Virus record (IMG/VR): IMGVR_UViG_3300009061_000003
Location: 1 to 31,884 of that record
DNA from: a virus
Direction: 5' to 3' (one strand)
DNA: 31,884 bases
The notes under the pieces: generated by a model
The model's database searches: none
The model's input: the letters and a program-made list of their open reading frames with translations, nothing else
What the model was told of the DNA's origin: nothing
Shown here: positions 14,635 to 21,807 of the stretch, in pieces
Position numbering within the stretch: position 1 is the stretch's first letter
How the letters are laid out: each line of letters opens with the position of its first letter
Translations under genes and position numbers: made by a program

Positions 14635-15378
14635 ATTTAATGTAATGTTCAGTGATTTCTTAATGAACATTCCAAAATCTGTATAATCTATCTCATATAA
14701 ATCTCTAATCTGTCTTGGATTTAATCCTTCAGATAAATGTTGAATTATCTTTTCTTTTAACTCATCAAAATGATAACCTTCTTTATTTAAGACTTTAACA
14801 CATACTCTAACAATAGAATCATGTTTAATTTTTTTGCCAGTTTTTTGTGAGTTTTTTGATTGAAAGTTATTTCGACATTCTTTTGAACAAAAAAGTGATT
14901 TTGAATTTTTTACATATGATTCATTGCATTCTTTGCACTGCGCATATTCTATTTCAAAGTTTATTTTTCTACCTTTTTTCCACCCAATAGGTATAGTATC
15001 GCTCTTATCAATCTTTTTTGATTGTTTTAGGCTATCATTATGTATCCATATTTTGCCAAATTGGCTATTCCCTGAACCAGTCTGGCTTTCAGCCATCGCA
15101 ATTGCTAATCTGCGTCTTAACCAGCCATATAGTTTGTTGTTGGCTCTCCCTTGGCACATTCTGTTGGCAGCTTTGATTAGTTTGTAATTATCTGGATAGA
15201 TCTTTACCAATAGTTGATGCACGACATAATGTTCTTCTGGTGTTAGCTTTACTAAATTATCTTCGTTATCTAAGCCACCCATACATCGAGGAATAATGTG
15301 GTGGGATTCAGTATAACATTTTAGACTTCTGTTCTTAGCCCGGTTGATAATTGCATCATGTATCTTTTGATAATTCAT
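14620..15378 (-). CDS. HNH homing endonuclease
   Basis: 252 aa. N-terminal nuclease core ESHHIIPRCMGG...NLVKLTPEEHYVVHQLL (about 25-58), then IWIHND and GWKKGRK segments, a CKEC...FCSKEC zinc knuckle (about 150-170) and a C-terminal helical DNA-binding part. It is transcribed from a late promoter fused to the CCA of the upstream tRNA, its ATG is 5 nt after that box, and its last codons (GDVA plus TAA) are the start of the tRNA-Leu gene. Confidence 0.92.
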   Translation of the reverse strand: MNYQKIHDAIINRAKNRSLKCYTESHHIIPRCMGGLDNEDNLVKLTPEEHYVVHQLLVKIYPDNYKLIKAANRMCQGRANNKLYGWLRRRLAIAMAESQTGSGNSQFGKIWIHNDSLKQSKKIDKSDTIPIGWKKGRKINFEIEYAQCKECNESYVKNSKSLFCSKECRNNFQSKNSQKTGKKIKHDSIVRVCVKVLNKEGYHFDELKEKIIQHLSEGLNPRQIRDLYEIDYTDFGMFIKKSLNITLNGDVA

Positions 15379-15383
15379 GTCGA

Positions 15384-15390
15384 TATTTAT
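15384..15390 (-). promoter_or_regulatory. T4-type late promoter (ATAAATA)
   Basis: Starts right after the CCA of the upstream tRNA; only 5 nt separate it from the HNH ATG, predicting a leaderless mRNA. Confidence 0.7.
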
Positions 15391-15484
15391 TGGTGGTCCC
15401 TGTAGGATTCGAACCTACGACGCTCTCTAATCTGGAGACTATGCCGGATATAAGCCGGGTGTTTTACCGCTAAACTAAGGGACC
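15391..15484 (-). tRNA. tRNA, anticodon TAT (Ile), long variable arm
   Basis: Perfect acceptor GGTCCCT/AGGGACC, A73, CCA; D-stem GTTT/AAAC; anticodon loop CTTATAT (U33, TAT) on a 4-bp stem; T-arm GTAGG-TTCGAAT-CCTAC. The variable region is 24 nt with a TCTC/GAGA stem, unexpected for an Ile tRNA. Confidence 0.8.
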
Positions 15485-15485
15485 A

Positions 15486-15790
15486 GAATTTATGTTGCCA
15501 GCACCTATTAGATAACTGGCGATCCTAGGTAGCCTGCTAGATCCCAACCTAGCAGACCGGATCCACGGCGCTTGAAAGGCCTTCTAAGTCAACCTGGGCG
15601 TTGACGACACAATCAGTGGGGTCCCGTGCCTACGCTAATATGTTCGGGGAATTTAAGCTACCCTGGCTCACGCCAAGGCCGGATAACCACTTCCGAATCT
15701 CCTGGTTAAGAGCCAGGCGCTTTTTCTCTCCACTACGAGATGGTCTCTTCCCCTTTTTGTGGCCGTACATGTAGTGATGCGTAGACCACA
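15486..15790 (-). other. Structured non-coding stretch with possible small ORF
   Basis: About 300 nt between tRNAs with several hairpins (CTGCTAG/CTAGCAG near 15533-15556; GTCAA/TTGAC at 15589-15606; CCTGG/CCAGG around 15701-15717 with a tRNA-like loop). A frame at 15630-15770 would encode a 46-aa basic peptide (MYGHKKGKRPSRSGEKKR...) but has no ribosome binding site. Could be decayed tRNAs or an unknown RNA. Confidence 0.35.
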
Positions 15791-15796
15791 ACTGAT

Positions 15797-15866
15797 TGGT
15801 ACCCCGTAGAGGAGTCGAACCTCTCACTTTAGGCTTAGAAGACCCTAGCCGGCCGCCTGACGGGGC
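15797..15866 (-). tRNA. tRNA-Arg(TCT), short D-region
   Basis: Acceptor GCCCCGT/ACGGGGT, CCA encoded, T-arm AGAGG-TTCGACT-CCTCT, loop CTTCTAA (anticodon TCT). Only about 13 nt lie between acceptor and anticodon stems, so the D-arm is reduced. Function uncertain. Confidence 0.6.
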
Positions 15867-15874
15867 AATACTGG

Positions 15875-16072
15875 TCAGTCATTGTGTGCGCTGCTGGTTC
15901 CAGCGCGCTCAACAATGGCTTCAAACTCTGCTTGCGCTGCTTCAGGACCAATCTCCCGCCAACGCTGTCCCAACACTGCAAGAAATTCCTTGATGCTGGT
16001 AATGTTTTGGCTGTCTTCAAGACCTTCACGTAGGGTGAGGTCAGCAGCAACTTCATTTAGGTTAACACTCAT
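15875..16072 (-). CDS. Small hypothetical protein
   Basis: 65 aa, helical and acidic (MSVNLNEVAADLTLREGLED...). Ribosome binding site AAGGAC. It sits between tRNA-Arg and another small gene, both on the minus strand. No family recognised. Confidence 0.65.
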   Translation of the reverse strand: MSVNLNEVAADLTLREGLEDSQNITSIKEFLAVLGQRWREIGPEAAQAEFEAIVERAGTSSAHND

Positions 16073-16084
16073 TATAAGTCCTTT

Positions 16085-16231
16085 TTATAGCCGACCTTTC
16101 AATTCATTAACTTCGTCTGAAGTTAGAATAATTTTTTGGCCGTCTTGCGTATTGATTTCAATTCCTCCGTTCTTGGTCTTGAAAATACGCAATTTTGGTA
16201 TTTGAGGAGGCATGTTGGTTATCTGCGTCAT
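16085..16231 (-). CDS. Small hypothetical protein (48 aa)
   Basis: MTQITNMPPQIPKLRIFKTK then NGGIEINTQDGQKIILTSDE: a compact beta-rich product. AAAGGT upstream of the ATG. Ends just before the next small gene. Unknown function. Confidence 0.6.
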   Translation of the reverse strand: MTQITNMPPQIPKLRIFKTKNGGIEINTQDGQKIILTSDEVNELKGRL

Positions 16232-16247
16232 TCTTATACCTTTGTTT

Positions 16248-16340
16248 TGGCGGAGGCGCTGAGAATCGAACTCAATGGAAGGGTTACTCCCACACTTGCC
16301 TTAGCAGGGCAGCCCTGGCACCAACCAGGTTGTCACCTCC
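16248..16340 (-). tRNA. tRNA-Ser(GCT)
   Basis: GGAGGTG/CGCCTCC acceptor, G73, CCA, loop CTGCTAA, long variable arm as expected for Ser. Confidence 0.92.
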
Positions 16341-16348
16341 GTATATTT

Positions 16349-16442
16349 TGGCGGAGAGACTGGGATTTGAACCCAGGGTGGACATCGCTGCCCACGGCGG
16401 TTTTCAAGACCGCTGCAATAAGCCGGACTCTGCCACCTCTCC
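16349..16442 (-). tRNA. tRNA-Ser(TGA)
   Basis: GGAGAGG acceptor, G73, CCA, perfect anticodon stem GCGGT/ACCGC with loop CTTGAAA, long variable arm. A perfect late promoter lies 10 nt upstream. Confidence 0.93.
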
Positions 16443-16452
16443 ATGTTATCTC

Positions 16453-16460
16453 TATTTATA
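16453..16460 (-). promoter_or_regulatory. T4-type late promoter (TATAAATA) before tRNA-Ser
   Basis: Exact TATAAATA on the minus strand, 10 nt before the tRNA-Ser(TGA) 5' end. Confidence 0.6.
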
Positions 16461-16483
16461 CACTCGATTTGAGTGTTTGTCAA

Positions 16484-16567
16484 TGGCAGAAAGTGGAGGA
16501 ATCGAACCCCTAACCTTTCGGTTACCCTGGATTTCGAATCCAGTTTGACACCTTGCCGGCACTTTCC
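16484..16567 (-). tRNA. tRNA-Ser(CGA)
   Basis: GGAAAGT/ACTTTCT acceptor, G73, CCA, stem CTGGA/TCCAG with loop TTCGAAA, long variable arm. Confidence 0.92.
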
Positions 16568-16568
16568 G

Positions 16569-16655
16569 TTACCTAGGGCCGCCGTTATCCTGATCAGCCA
16601 AAACGAATACGAGAGCTGCGACACAAACAATAATGGCAATCTCAAGAAATCCCAT
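16569..16655 (-). CDS. 28-aa membrane peptide
   Basis: MGFLEIAIIVCVAALVFVLA then a short polar tail: one transmembrane helix. TGATG overlap with the upstream gene supports translation by coupling; the stop lies 1 nt before tRNA-Ser(CGA). Confidence 0.55.
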   Translation of the reverse strand: MGFLEIAIIVCVAALVFVLADQDNGGPR

Positions 16656-17038
16656 CAGTTTTCACCCAGTTCTCGCTTGAGTTTTTCCAGTTGCTTGCGC
16701 TTGCGCTCTTGAGCACGTTCCGCCTTCTTTTGTGCTTCTTCTTTCTTGCGCTTTTCTTCACGCTCCTGTGCCTTGCGCTGCTTGTCAAGGAAGTCACGAG
16801 CGCCAGCAAATACTTCGTCATGAAAATCTTCGCTGTATTCCACCATGAAATAGTGACCATCACGGTTACGCTTTGAGTTAGCATAACGAATGGCTTCACG
16901 AATCTTTTCACGCTCCTCAGCAGTTACTTCATCCCAATCACCTGAGACCGGATAGAATACGCTACGTGTATAATAATCATCATATGAATCAACGATGGAT
17001 TCTGATCGTAAAATCTTTACCTTGAACTTCTGTGTCAT
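16655..17038 (-). CDS. Hypothetical protein with C-terminal coiled coil
   Basis: 127 aa starting MTQKFKVKILRSES. A beta-rich N-terminal part (Tyr/Asp-rich) is followed by a long Lys/Glu/Arg coiled coil from about residue 85. Start chosen 5 nt after the upstream stop with GAGAGAA before it. Unknown role. Confidence 0.7.
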   Translation of the reverse strand: MTQKFKVKILRSESIVDSYDDYYTRSVFYPVSGDWDEVTAEEREKIREAIRYANSKRNRDGHYFMVEYSEDFHDEVFAGARDFLDKQRKAQEREEKRKKEEAQKKAERAQERKRKQLEKLKRELGEN

Positions 17039-17043
17039 TTCTC

Positions 17044-17229
17044 TCACCAAATTTTCTTATGTGTGCGTTGGCAGTTGCATCTGGCGCAATACCACTTGGT
17101 CCATTCACCAATATGTGCTCCGCTTGTCAGCCCATCACCACCACGCTCCAGATATCCTTGTCTATCTACATGCCATTCATGCTCACAAGGCCAGAAGAGA
17201 GCGACGAGATTTTTGATCTGATCAAGCAT
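17044..17229 (-). CDS. Small zinc-binding-like protein
   Basis: 61 aa from MLDQIKNLVALFWPCEHEWH. Cys/His residues (CEHEWH...WYCARCNC) suggest one zinc site. Start overlaps the upstream stop (TAATG). Unknown function. Confidence 0.65.
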   Translation of the reverse strand: MLDQIKNLVALFWPCEHEWHVDRQGYLERGGDGLTSGAHIGEWTKWYCARCNCQRTHKKIW

Positions 17230-17369
17230 TACTCTTCTTTGGCGTCGCGAACTTCGCGCTTCCACACGTTCTTGGGAATGTATTGCGCGTCACCATTTTG
17301 GACCATCTTGAACGCATGGTCATCAGCAACACGAGCGATGGTTTTGTTTTTGAGGCGAAGGGTTTTCAT
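17229..17369 (-). CDS. Small basic protein (46 aa)
   Basis: MKTLRLKNKTIARVADDHAF then MVQNGDAQYIPKNVWKREVR. GGAGT ribosome binding site and coupling to the following gene. Unknown function. Confidence 0.65.
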   Translation of the reverse strand: MKTLRLKNKTIARVADDHAFKMVQNGDAQYIPKNVWKREVRDAKEE

Positions 17370-17386
17370 GATATTGACTCCTTTAA

Positions 17387-17767
17387 TCAGTCTGAAACTT
17401 CTAAGCTAATAGCTGTACGTGTACTTCCACGGCATCCGGGAAATTCCATGCCCCAGCTTCCACCCTTGAATGTAAATGTAAGGTTGTAGTTGCCGTCGCA
17501 CACATAGTTGATTGTGTAATCGAGCGGATAATACACACCGTCTTCGTCAGGAAGTTCACAACGTGGTGCAGGGCTGTATGTTGAATGAGTTTGAATACCA
17601 CGCCCAGCATTCCATGCTTCAATGCAGGCAATAGTATATTCTGTCGCGGCCCATCTGTCAACCTCGCCGTGATCCAGGTCTTGGGTTTCACCAACAACAA
17701 TATAAACGACCGTGAGCAACGAGACGGTGCCTACGACGCATACTACAGCAAAAAGCTTTGTCCACAT
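17387..17767 (-). CDS. Membrane-anchored or secreted protein
   Basis: 126 aa from MWTKLFAVVCVVGTVSLLTV: a signal anchor, then an acidic extracytoplasmic part with four Cys. Ribosome binding site AAAGGT. An earlier start would overlap tRNA-Ile and is rejected. Confidence 0.65.
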   Translation of the reverse strand: MWTKLFAVVCVVGTVSLLTVVYIVVGETQDLDHGEVDRWAATEYTIACIEAWNAGRGIQTHSTYSPAPRCELPDEDGVYYPLDYTINYVCDGNYNLTFTFKGGSWGMEFPGCRGSTRTAISLEVSD

Positions 17768-17782
17768 ATTAATACCTTTGGT

Positions 17783-17867
17783 TGGTTGCCACACTTGGAT
17801 TTGAACCAAGGACCCCAGTCTTATCAGGACTGTGCTCTACCCCTGAGCTATGCGGCACTATTCAGTT
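17783..17867 (-). tRNA. tRNA-Ile(GAT)
   Basis: TGCCGCA/TGTGGCA acceptor, A73, CCA, stem CAGTC/GACTG with loop CTGATAA. The upstream gene stops (TAG) at nt 8-10 of the mature region. Confidence 0.92.
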
Positions 17868-18027
17868 TTTCAAGCTCTTGAACAAGCTCTTGATTTGGTT
17901 TGCATTTTCCTAGTCCATGGCCGGATCCAACCATGTTGACACCACCGACCCCGCAGTTCATGCAGTAATATCCTTGGTATAGACCAACGGTGCCGTCTTC
18001 TTTGTAACGAAGATGTTCTGCAGGCAT
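17848..18027 (-). CDS. Small Cys-containing protein ending inside tRNA-Ile
   Basis: 59 aa from MPAEHLRYKEDGTVGLYQGY. CMNCG plus a later Cys suggests a zinc site. Strong AAGGAG ribosome binding site. Its last codons GCC GCA TAG are the beginning of tRNA-Ile(GAT), a 20-nt overlap. Confidence 0.65.
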   Translation of the reverse strand: MPAEHLRYKEDGTVGLYQGYYCMNCGVGGVNMVGSGHGLGKCKPNQELVQELEKLNSAA

Positions 18028-18045
18028 GATGGTCTCCTTTATGTA

Positions 18046-18077
18046 ATGTTGCCCCCAACATAACATGCTGGGGGCTA
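18046..18077. repeat. GC-rich hairpin
   Basis: GCCCCCA and TGGGGGC form a stem between the 59-aa Cys-containing gene and the 59-aa basic gene. No T tract; role unclear. Confidence 0.4.
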
Positions 18078-18081
18078 ATTG

Positions 18082-18261
18082 TCAACTGAAACGTCGTCTT
18101 AGCCAACGCTTGCGACGAATCTGTATACGGCGTCGAGCGCTCTGATTGCGCGGGTTCTTGTAACGCATCTTGTTACGCTGCAACCATGCTTTATGGCGCT
18201 TGCGTGAACCCTTTTTACGACGACCATGGTGCTTCTTTTTCAGATCTTGTCTAGCAACCAT
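18082..18261 (-). CDS. Very basic 59-aa protein
   Basis: MVARQDLKKKHHGRRKKGSR, continuing with Arg/Lys/Gln-rich sequence; roughly half of its residues are basic and acidic residues are nearly absent. It should bind nucleic acid (DNA condensation or RNA). AGGAGC ribosome binding site. No family recognised. Confidence 0.65.
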   Translation of the reverse strand: MVARQDLKKKHHGRRKKGSRKRHKAWLQRNKMRYKNPRNQSARRRIQIRRKRWLRRRFS

Positions 18262-18290
18262 TTTCTTGCTCCTGTTAGATTGTTTCCAAT

Positions 18291-18327
18291 CCTAGCAGGA
18301 ACGCTTGTCGTCAATGCTCCTGCTAGG
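18291..18327. repeat. 10-bp perfect inverted repeat
   Basis: CCTAGCAGGA and TCCTGCTAGG separated by 17 nt, upstream of the basic protein gene. No T tract, so not a classic terminator; could be an RNA-stability hairpin or operator. Confidence 0.5.
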
Positions 18328-18367
18328 TGCTAAACCTCACAGGGGCAACAATGTTAACCGTATACAT
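18323..18367 (-). CDS. Possible 14-aa leader-type peptide
   Basis: MYTVNIVAPVRFST preceded by a perfect AAGGAG ribosome binding site. Too short to judge. Confidence 0.25.
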   Translation of the reverse strand: MYTVNIVAPVRFST

Positions 18368-18418
18368 CTCTTTCTCCTTGTGTGAACCAACTGAGCATCT
18401 TTTGCCGCAATGTTGGTG

Positions 18419-18910
18419 TTAGTCTTCGTATAATTCGTACCAATCGTCTTCGTCGATGTAGCCATCTTCATCGGCCGTTCCATCGTACATCTTGTAATAG
18501 GGTTCGTTAGGTTTGAGCTCACGTAGATCTGGCGCGTTTTCCAAAGCCAGCTTAAACATGGTATACTGTTCTTCGTCGGTGAACTCGGTGATGTAGAACG
18601 TTGTGCTACATCCACCACCAACTGTTTTAAGACCACTGTGTTCAACATGTCGCAGTGCTCTTTCGAGTTCACGACCCCATCTGGTAATCACACGAACACT
18701 CCAGCTGGGCTTGTTTAGCCTTGCCGCCACCTCTTGTGTAAGTTCTTTCAGATGTGCGTGATTGTCTTGGTCGATTACCAAATGACAGTTCTTGACTTTA
18801 ATACTGCCTTTGGTGTGGCTATTCCCAGGCGTCTCCTTGGTGCTCCAGGGCAACTCACAAGTGACGTGCTCAACGTAATAGCTTTCTCCCTTGAAAGCAA
18901 GCTTCCACAT
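18419..18910 (-). CDS. Conserved phage hypothetical protein
   Basis: 163 aa: MWKLAFKGESYYVEHVTCEL, PWSTKETPGNSHTKGSIKVK, acidic C-terminal tail (DGTADEDGYIDEDDWYEL). A conserved-looking phage protein of unknown function. No ribosome binding site before ATG 18910, and the frame stays open about 80 nt further upstream, so the original start may have been lost next to the inserted GIY-YIG gene. Confidence 0.7.
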   Translation of the reverse strand: MWKLAFKGESYYVEHVTCELPWSTKETPGNSHTKGSIKVKNCHLVIDQDNHAHLKELTQEVAARLNKPSWSVRVITRWGRELERALRHVEHSGLKTVGGGCSTTFYITEFTDEEQYTMFKLALENAPDLRELKPNEPYYKMYDGTADEDGYIDEDDWYELYED

Positions 18911-19000
18911 GGGAATAGTAGGATCTTCTAGGTGCTTTTTATTGAAAGAAAAAACAACTTCTTTTAGAGCAAACTCTACATTATTATTCTAAGACATGAA

Positions 19001-19774
19001 TCATACCTTTCTTTTGTATATACGTCCTTTCTTCCATCCTTCTGGTATGGAAGTTGCCATACGGCTTTCGGATCCATTATTGATCCAAAACTTTCCTTTT
19101 TGAGATGGAGGAATAGTATCTATCGCTCTACCCCTTTTCCATCCTTCAGGAATATCTTCATTTTCACATAGCAGTATATTGCTTACGCCATTGGTTATCC
19201 AAGAACTCTTATCTTCTGTAAGGCGACGATGCTGTTGTGCTGCTATCATATTTTCTGTATTGGATTTAGGCTTACGAAGTTTTTCTTTTGTTTCTTCAGT
19301 ATGCTTGAACCCTATCATTCTTTGTCGCATTTTTTCAACAGTCTCAGCAGAAAGTTTTTTACCGAGATTGACTTTACGTAAATGTTCTTTTTCAGCCTCT
19401 GTTCTAGGGCGTGAGTTTGCCGGGTTTGGCTTTCCCTTCATTCTTTCAGAAATAAGTTTTCTTGTGTTGTCAGTATGTTTGCGGCCTAGATTAGTGCCTG
19501 GCGGAGACCCACCATCACCTGTTTCTGGCTTTAGGTTTGACCAGTTATCATCTTCAACAACGTTATAGAGATCGCTGTAATATTCACCAAGACGTCTTAT
19601 ATCGTTTTTGTTTTTACATTCAGCTAATATTTCTGTTGTTACATCATTGCCATGCTTTCTAAGATGTAGCTTCCACAAGGTCCCTGATCCATTGTATTTC
19701 AAAGGATCTTTAGACGTGTAACCAAGATATTTACGCCCAGTTACATTATGTGTTTTGATATAGAGATAAAACAT
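19001..19774 (-). CDS. GIY-YIG homing endonuclease with NUMOD3 repeats
   Basis: 257 aa. N-terminal GIY-YIG-like domain: FYLYIKTHNVTGRKYLGYTS, then YNGSGTLWK and later a catalytic-type LGEYYSDLYN. NUMOD3-type repeats follow (HTDNTRKLIS, LSAETVEKMR, HTEETKEKLR), then two copies of a W-I-N-N-G...IPEGWKRGR type segment. The gene lies between a GNAT-like gene and a conserved gene whose 5' end looks damaged. Confidence 0.88.
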   Translation of the reverse strand: MFYLYIKTHNVTGRKYLGYTSKDPLKYNGSGTLWKLHLRKHGNDVTTEILAECKNKNDIRRLGEYYSDLYNVVEDDNWSNLKPETGDGGSPPGTNLGRKHTDNTRKLISERMKGKPNPANSRPRTEAEKEHLRKVNLGKKLSAETVEKMRQRMIGFKHTEETKEKLRKPKSNTENMIAAQQHRRLTEDKSSWITNGVSNILLCENEDIPEGWKRGRAIDTIPPSQKGKFWINNGSESRMATSIPEGWKKGRIYKRKV

Positions 19775-19782
19775 TGATTGTC

Positions 19783-20187
19783 TTATGGAATATAGCGCAT
19801 TTCTACGCCGTAGTCAAGATCTAAATCATCTGGATCTTGCATTAGTTTGAAGCCCAAGCGCTGGTACCATTGCACCAGTTCTTCTGTGCTCATTCTGTCG
19901 TCTCTATAGGCCTTGGCGATGAGCTCAATGACCACATTGTGTTTGTCTGCTAGCTTGGTCAACAGACGCATGGCTGCGCTGCTGTGCCCTCTCTCTGGCT
20001 CTAAGCTAGTGATGTCTGAGAGATGTATGTTGCCGCCAAATTTGCTGAGCTCGATCGCAGCACCTCCAATGATACCCACACGCGGATTAAACGGGTGTGG
20101 TTCGCTCATGTCCAGGAAATCCTGTATGAACGCATCGGCTGGGCCAGTATTTGGCTTGCCTAATCTGACAACTTCATCTACTCTCAT
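19783..20187 (-). CDS. GNAT-like acetyltransferase
   Basis: 134 aa. IHLSDITSLEPERGHSSAAM then RLLTKLADKHNVVIELIAKA and WYQRLGFK fit the GNAT acetyl-CoA fold (R-G-x-S in place of the usual R/QxxGxG/A, and a late W/YxRxGF). Substrate unknown. ATG is 5 nt after a TAAATA late promoter, so the mRNA may be leaderless. The start MRVDEVV resembles that of the 27214 gene. Confidence 0.7.
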   Translation of the reverse strand: MRVDEVVRLGKPNTGPADAFIQDFLDMSEPHPFNPRVGIIGGAAIELSKFGGNIHLSDITSLEPERGHSSAAMRLLTKLADKHNVVIELIAKAYRDDRMSTEELVQWYQRLGFKLMQDPDDLDLDYGVEMRYIP

Positions 20188-20192
20188 GTCAG

Positions 20193-20198
20193 TATTTA
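20193..20198 (-). promoter_or_regulatory. T4-type late promoter core (TAAATA)
   Basis: CTAAATAC on the minus strand, 5 nt before ATG 20187. Confidence 0.6.
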
Positions 20199-20309
20199 GT
20201 ACATGATAGTGTCGTATGCAAAGGAGGACTTTGTCTAACTACAGTGGCACTCTGGCGGCCCTCCACTCATTATAGAACGGGTAGTGCGAAACCCTATCTC
20301 CTAACATGC

Positions 20310-20981
20310 TTATGGTAACTGTGCTAGTTCAAGTGATAGCTTTCTAAACAGTGCTTCTTCAAATTTCATAATGCCTTCAGCAGTTATACTAAAACCATTG
20401 TTACGTCTCAATGATTCGTAAAATTGTGTTGGCAGTTGCATGAATTCCGTATATTCCTCAACGCCGATCGCTTCTTCATAGTCAAACGTCTCGTCTATCA
20501 TGAACAATGTGTTTACTACCACTCCTTGGTCGGCTAAATCATCAAGCGTTGCATGTAGTGGTCCATGATGACCAGACGGATGATAACCGTCACAATTGGC
20601 GCCGCCATCTCCTGATATGTCAACAATCACTGGCTGAGGCAGGGTGGGCAGCATAAGGTCAACGTATTGCAGTGCTTGATTGAGGCAAGTTATTCCGCGC
20701 TCGTCGGTGCTGCTTCTTGGCAGTTCGTCAAATACAACGGCGGCGGCTTGTGCACTACCGCTTGATACGTGGTGTACGTTTTCTTCAAACAAGACCACTT
20801 CAATGTTGACACCATCCAAATACGGAATGCTGCGCAGTACCTCTGCATAACTGCTATATTGTATCTCAAGCTCTGCAGGACTCAATGAATTACTAATGTC
20901 AACAACGAGTACGATCGTTCCTCGTGCCTGCGCTGCGAGCGCCATAACAAATGTGAGAAGGATTGCTAAAAGGATTTTCAT
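20310..20981 (-). CDS. Secreted VWA-domain protein (DUF1194-like)
   Basis: 223 aa. Signal peptide MKILLAILLTFVMALAAQA, then GTIVLVVDISNSLSPAELEI with a MIDAS-type DxSxS, later VIVDISGDGGANCDGYHPSG and DDLADQGVVVNTLFM. The layout matches DUF1194, a von Willebrand A-like family of bacterial envelope proteins. Expected to bind a divalent metal in the periplasm. It has an exact T4-type late promoter 7 nt before the ATG. Possibly involved in late envelope events (inference). Confidence 0.8.
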   Translation of the reverse strand: MKILLAILLTFVMALAAQARGTIVLVVDISNSLSPAELEIQYSSYAEVLRSIPYLDGVNIEVVLFEENVHHVSSGSAQAAAVVFDELPRSSTDERGITCLNQALQYVDLMLPTLPQPVIVDISGDGGANCDGYHPSGHHGPLHATLDDLADQGVVVNTLFMIDETFDYEEAIGVEEYTEFMQLPTQFYESLRRNNGFSITAEGIMKFEEALFRKLSLELAQLP

Positions 20982-20988
20982 AACTGGT

Positions 20989-20996
20989 TATTTATA
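20989..20996 (-). promoter_or_regulatory. T4-type late promoter (TATAAATA)
   Basis: Exact TATAAATA on the minus strand, 7 nt before ATG 20981. Confidence 0.75.
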
Positions 20997-21013
20997 TTTG
21001 GCTGGCAGTGAGT

Positions 21014-21081
21014 TACACGCAATGGGACTCGAACCCATACCTCCCGGTTTAACGGGTCTCTGCCGATTGAGCTATACGACA
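21014..21081 (-). tRNA. tRNA, irregular anticodon loop (GTT/Asn or TAA/Leu)
   Basis: D-arm TAGCTCAATCGGCAGAGA and T-arm ATGGG-TTCGAGT-CCCAT are clear. The anticodon stem CCCG/CGGG closes a 6-nt loop TTAAAC, and the acceptor needs a bulge; no CCA. Possibly a decayed tRNA. Confidence 0.5.
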
Positions 21082-21085
21082 CCAT

Positions 21086-21470
21086 TCCAACGTCTCGGCC
21101 AAGAGCGTTGTTCAGGGCCTCATTGCCAGCCTCGCATACCAGGTGGCCGCCCAGTATGCAATACTTGTTCTGTTGTTTTCCCAACAACATCGTTCTGATG
21201 GCTGCATTTGCTTTCTCCGGAGATACCGGCGGGGACGCCAAACCCTGACGAATTGGTCGAGCAGGCTGAGTCGTTACCCTCCGCATCCTACCCCTCCATG
21301 TCCCGGGGCCGCGCACAATTTTGCGCCACTGCTCTGTTCTGACGCCACCAGTTTGTCCTACTGGGGCCAGGTTGTAATGGTGGGGCGAGCCAAGCTTGTG
21401 GCATCTCCGGCCCATCTAGCCGGTATCCTGATTCTGATATTTAGACGCTCACCCCGAATTTGTTTAGATT
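21086..21470 (-). other. GC-rich structured region, no gene seen
   Basis: About 385 nt with hairpins (GCATAC/GTATGC at 21134-21159; GTTGTT/AACAAC at 21172-21188; AACG/CGTT near 21090). The overlapping 145-codon frame (20978-21415) runs through the tRNA and has no ribosome binding site, so I do not call it. Possibly another structured RNA. Confidence 0.35.
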
Positions 21471-21472
21471 GT

Positions 21473-21700
21473 TTATCTAATGAATCGATTATGAACCGTA
21501 CAGTTAGGATTAATATTTTTATCACAAATACAGTTTTCAATAACTTCTTTTGAATGATCACGATCAAAATGATGTGTTCCTCTAGAAATGCTTTCACTTA
21601 ATCTACGAGCAACATCACCTATCTGTTTCATATAGTCGTCATCGTTCAGCATTTCTGTCATTCGACGCATAAATTCTTTGTCATAGTCTTCATTGGACAT
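21473..21700 (-). CDS. Hypothetical protein
   Basis: 75 aa: MSNEDYDKEFMRRMTEMLND followed by a basic helical part and CICDKNINPNC. AGGAAT before the ATG. Located just after tRNA-Leu(GAG) in the direction of transcription. Unknown function. Confidence 0.65.
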   Translation of the reverse strand: MSNEDYDKEFMRRMTEMLNDDDYMKQIGDVARRLSESISRGTHHFDRDHSKEVIENCICDKNINPNCTVHNRFIR

Positions 21701-21716
21701 ATCGATTCCTAAAATT

Positions 21717-21803
21717 TGGTGCCCAGGAAAGGATTTGAACCTTCACTCCCTTTCGAGAACCGGCCCCTCAAGCCGGCGCGTCTCCCTGTTCCGCCACCAG
21801 GGC
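21717..21803 (-). tRNA. tRNA-Leu(GAG)
   Basis: GCCCTGG/CCTGGGC acceptor (one mismatch), A73, CCA, stem CCGGC/GCCGG with loop TTGAGGG, long variable arm. Confidence 0.92.
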
Positions 21804-21807
21804 ATGT

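Noticed and set aside
20978-21415. 145-codon minus-strand frame
   Set aside because: It runs through a tRNA-like gene, has no ribosome binding site and has the composition of GC-rich non-coding sequence.
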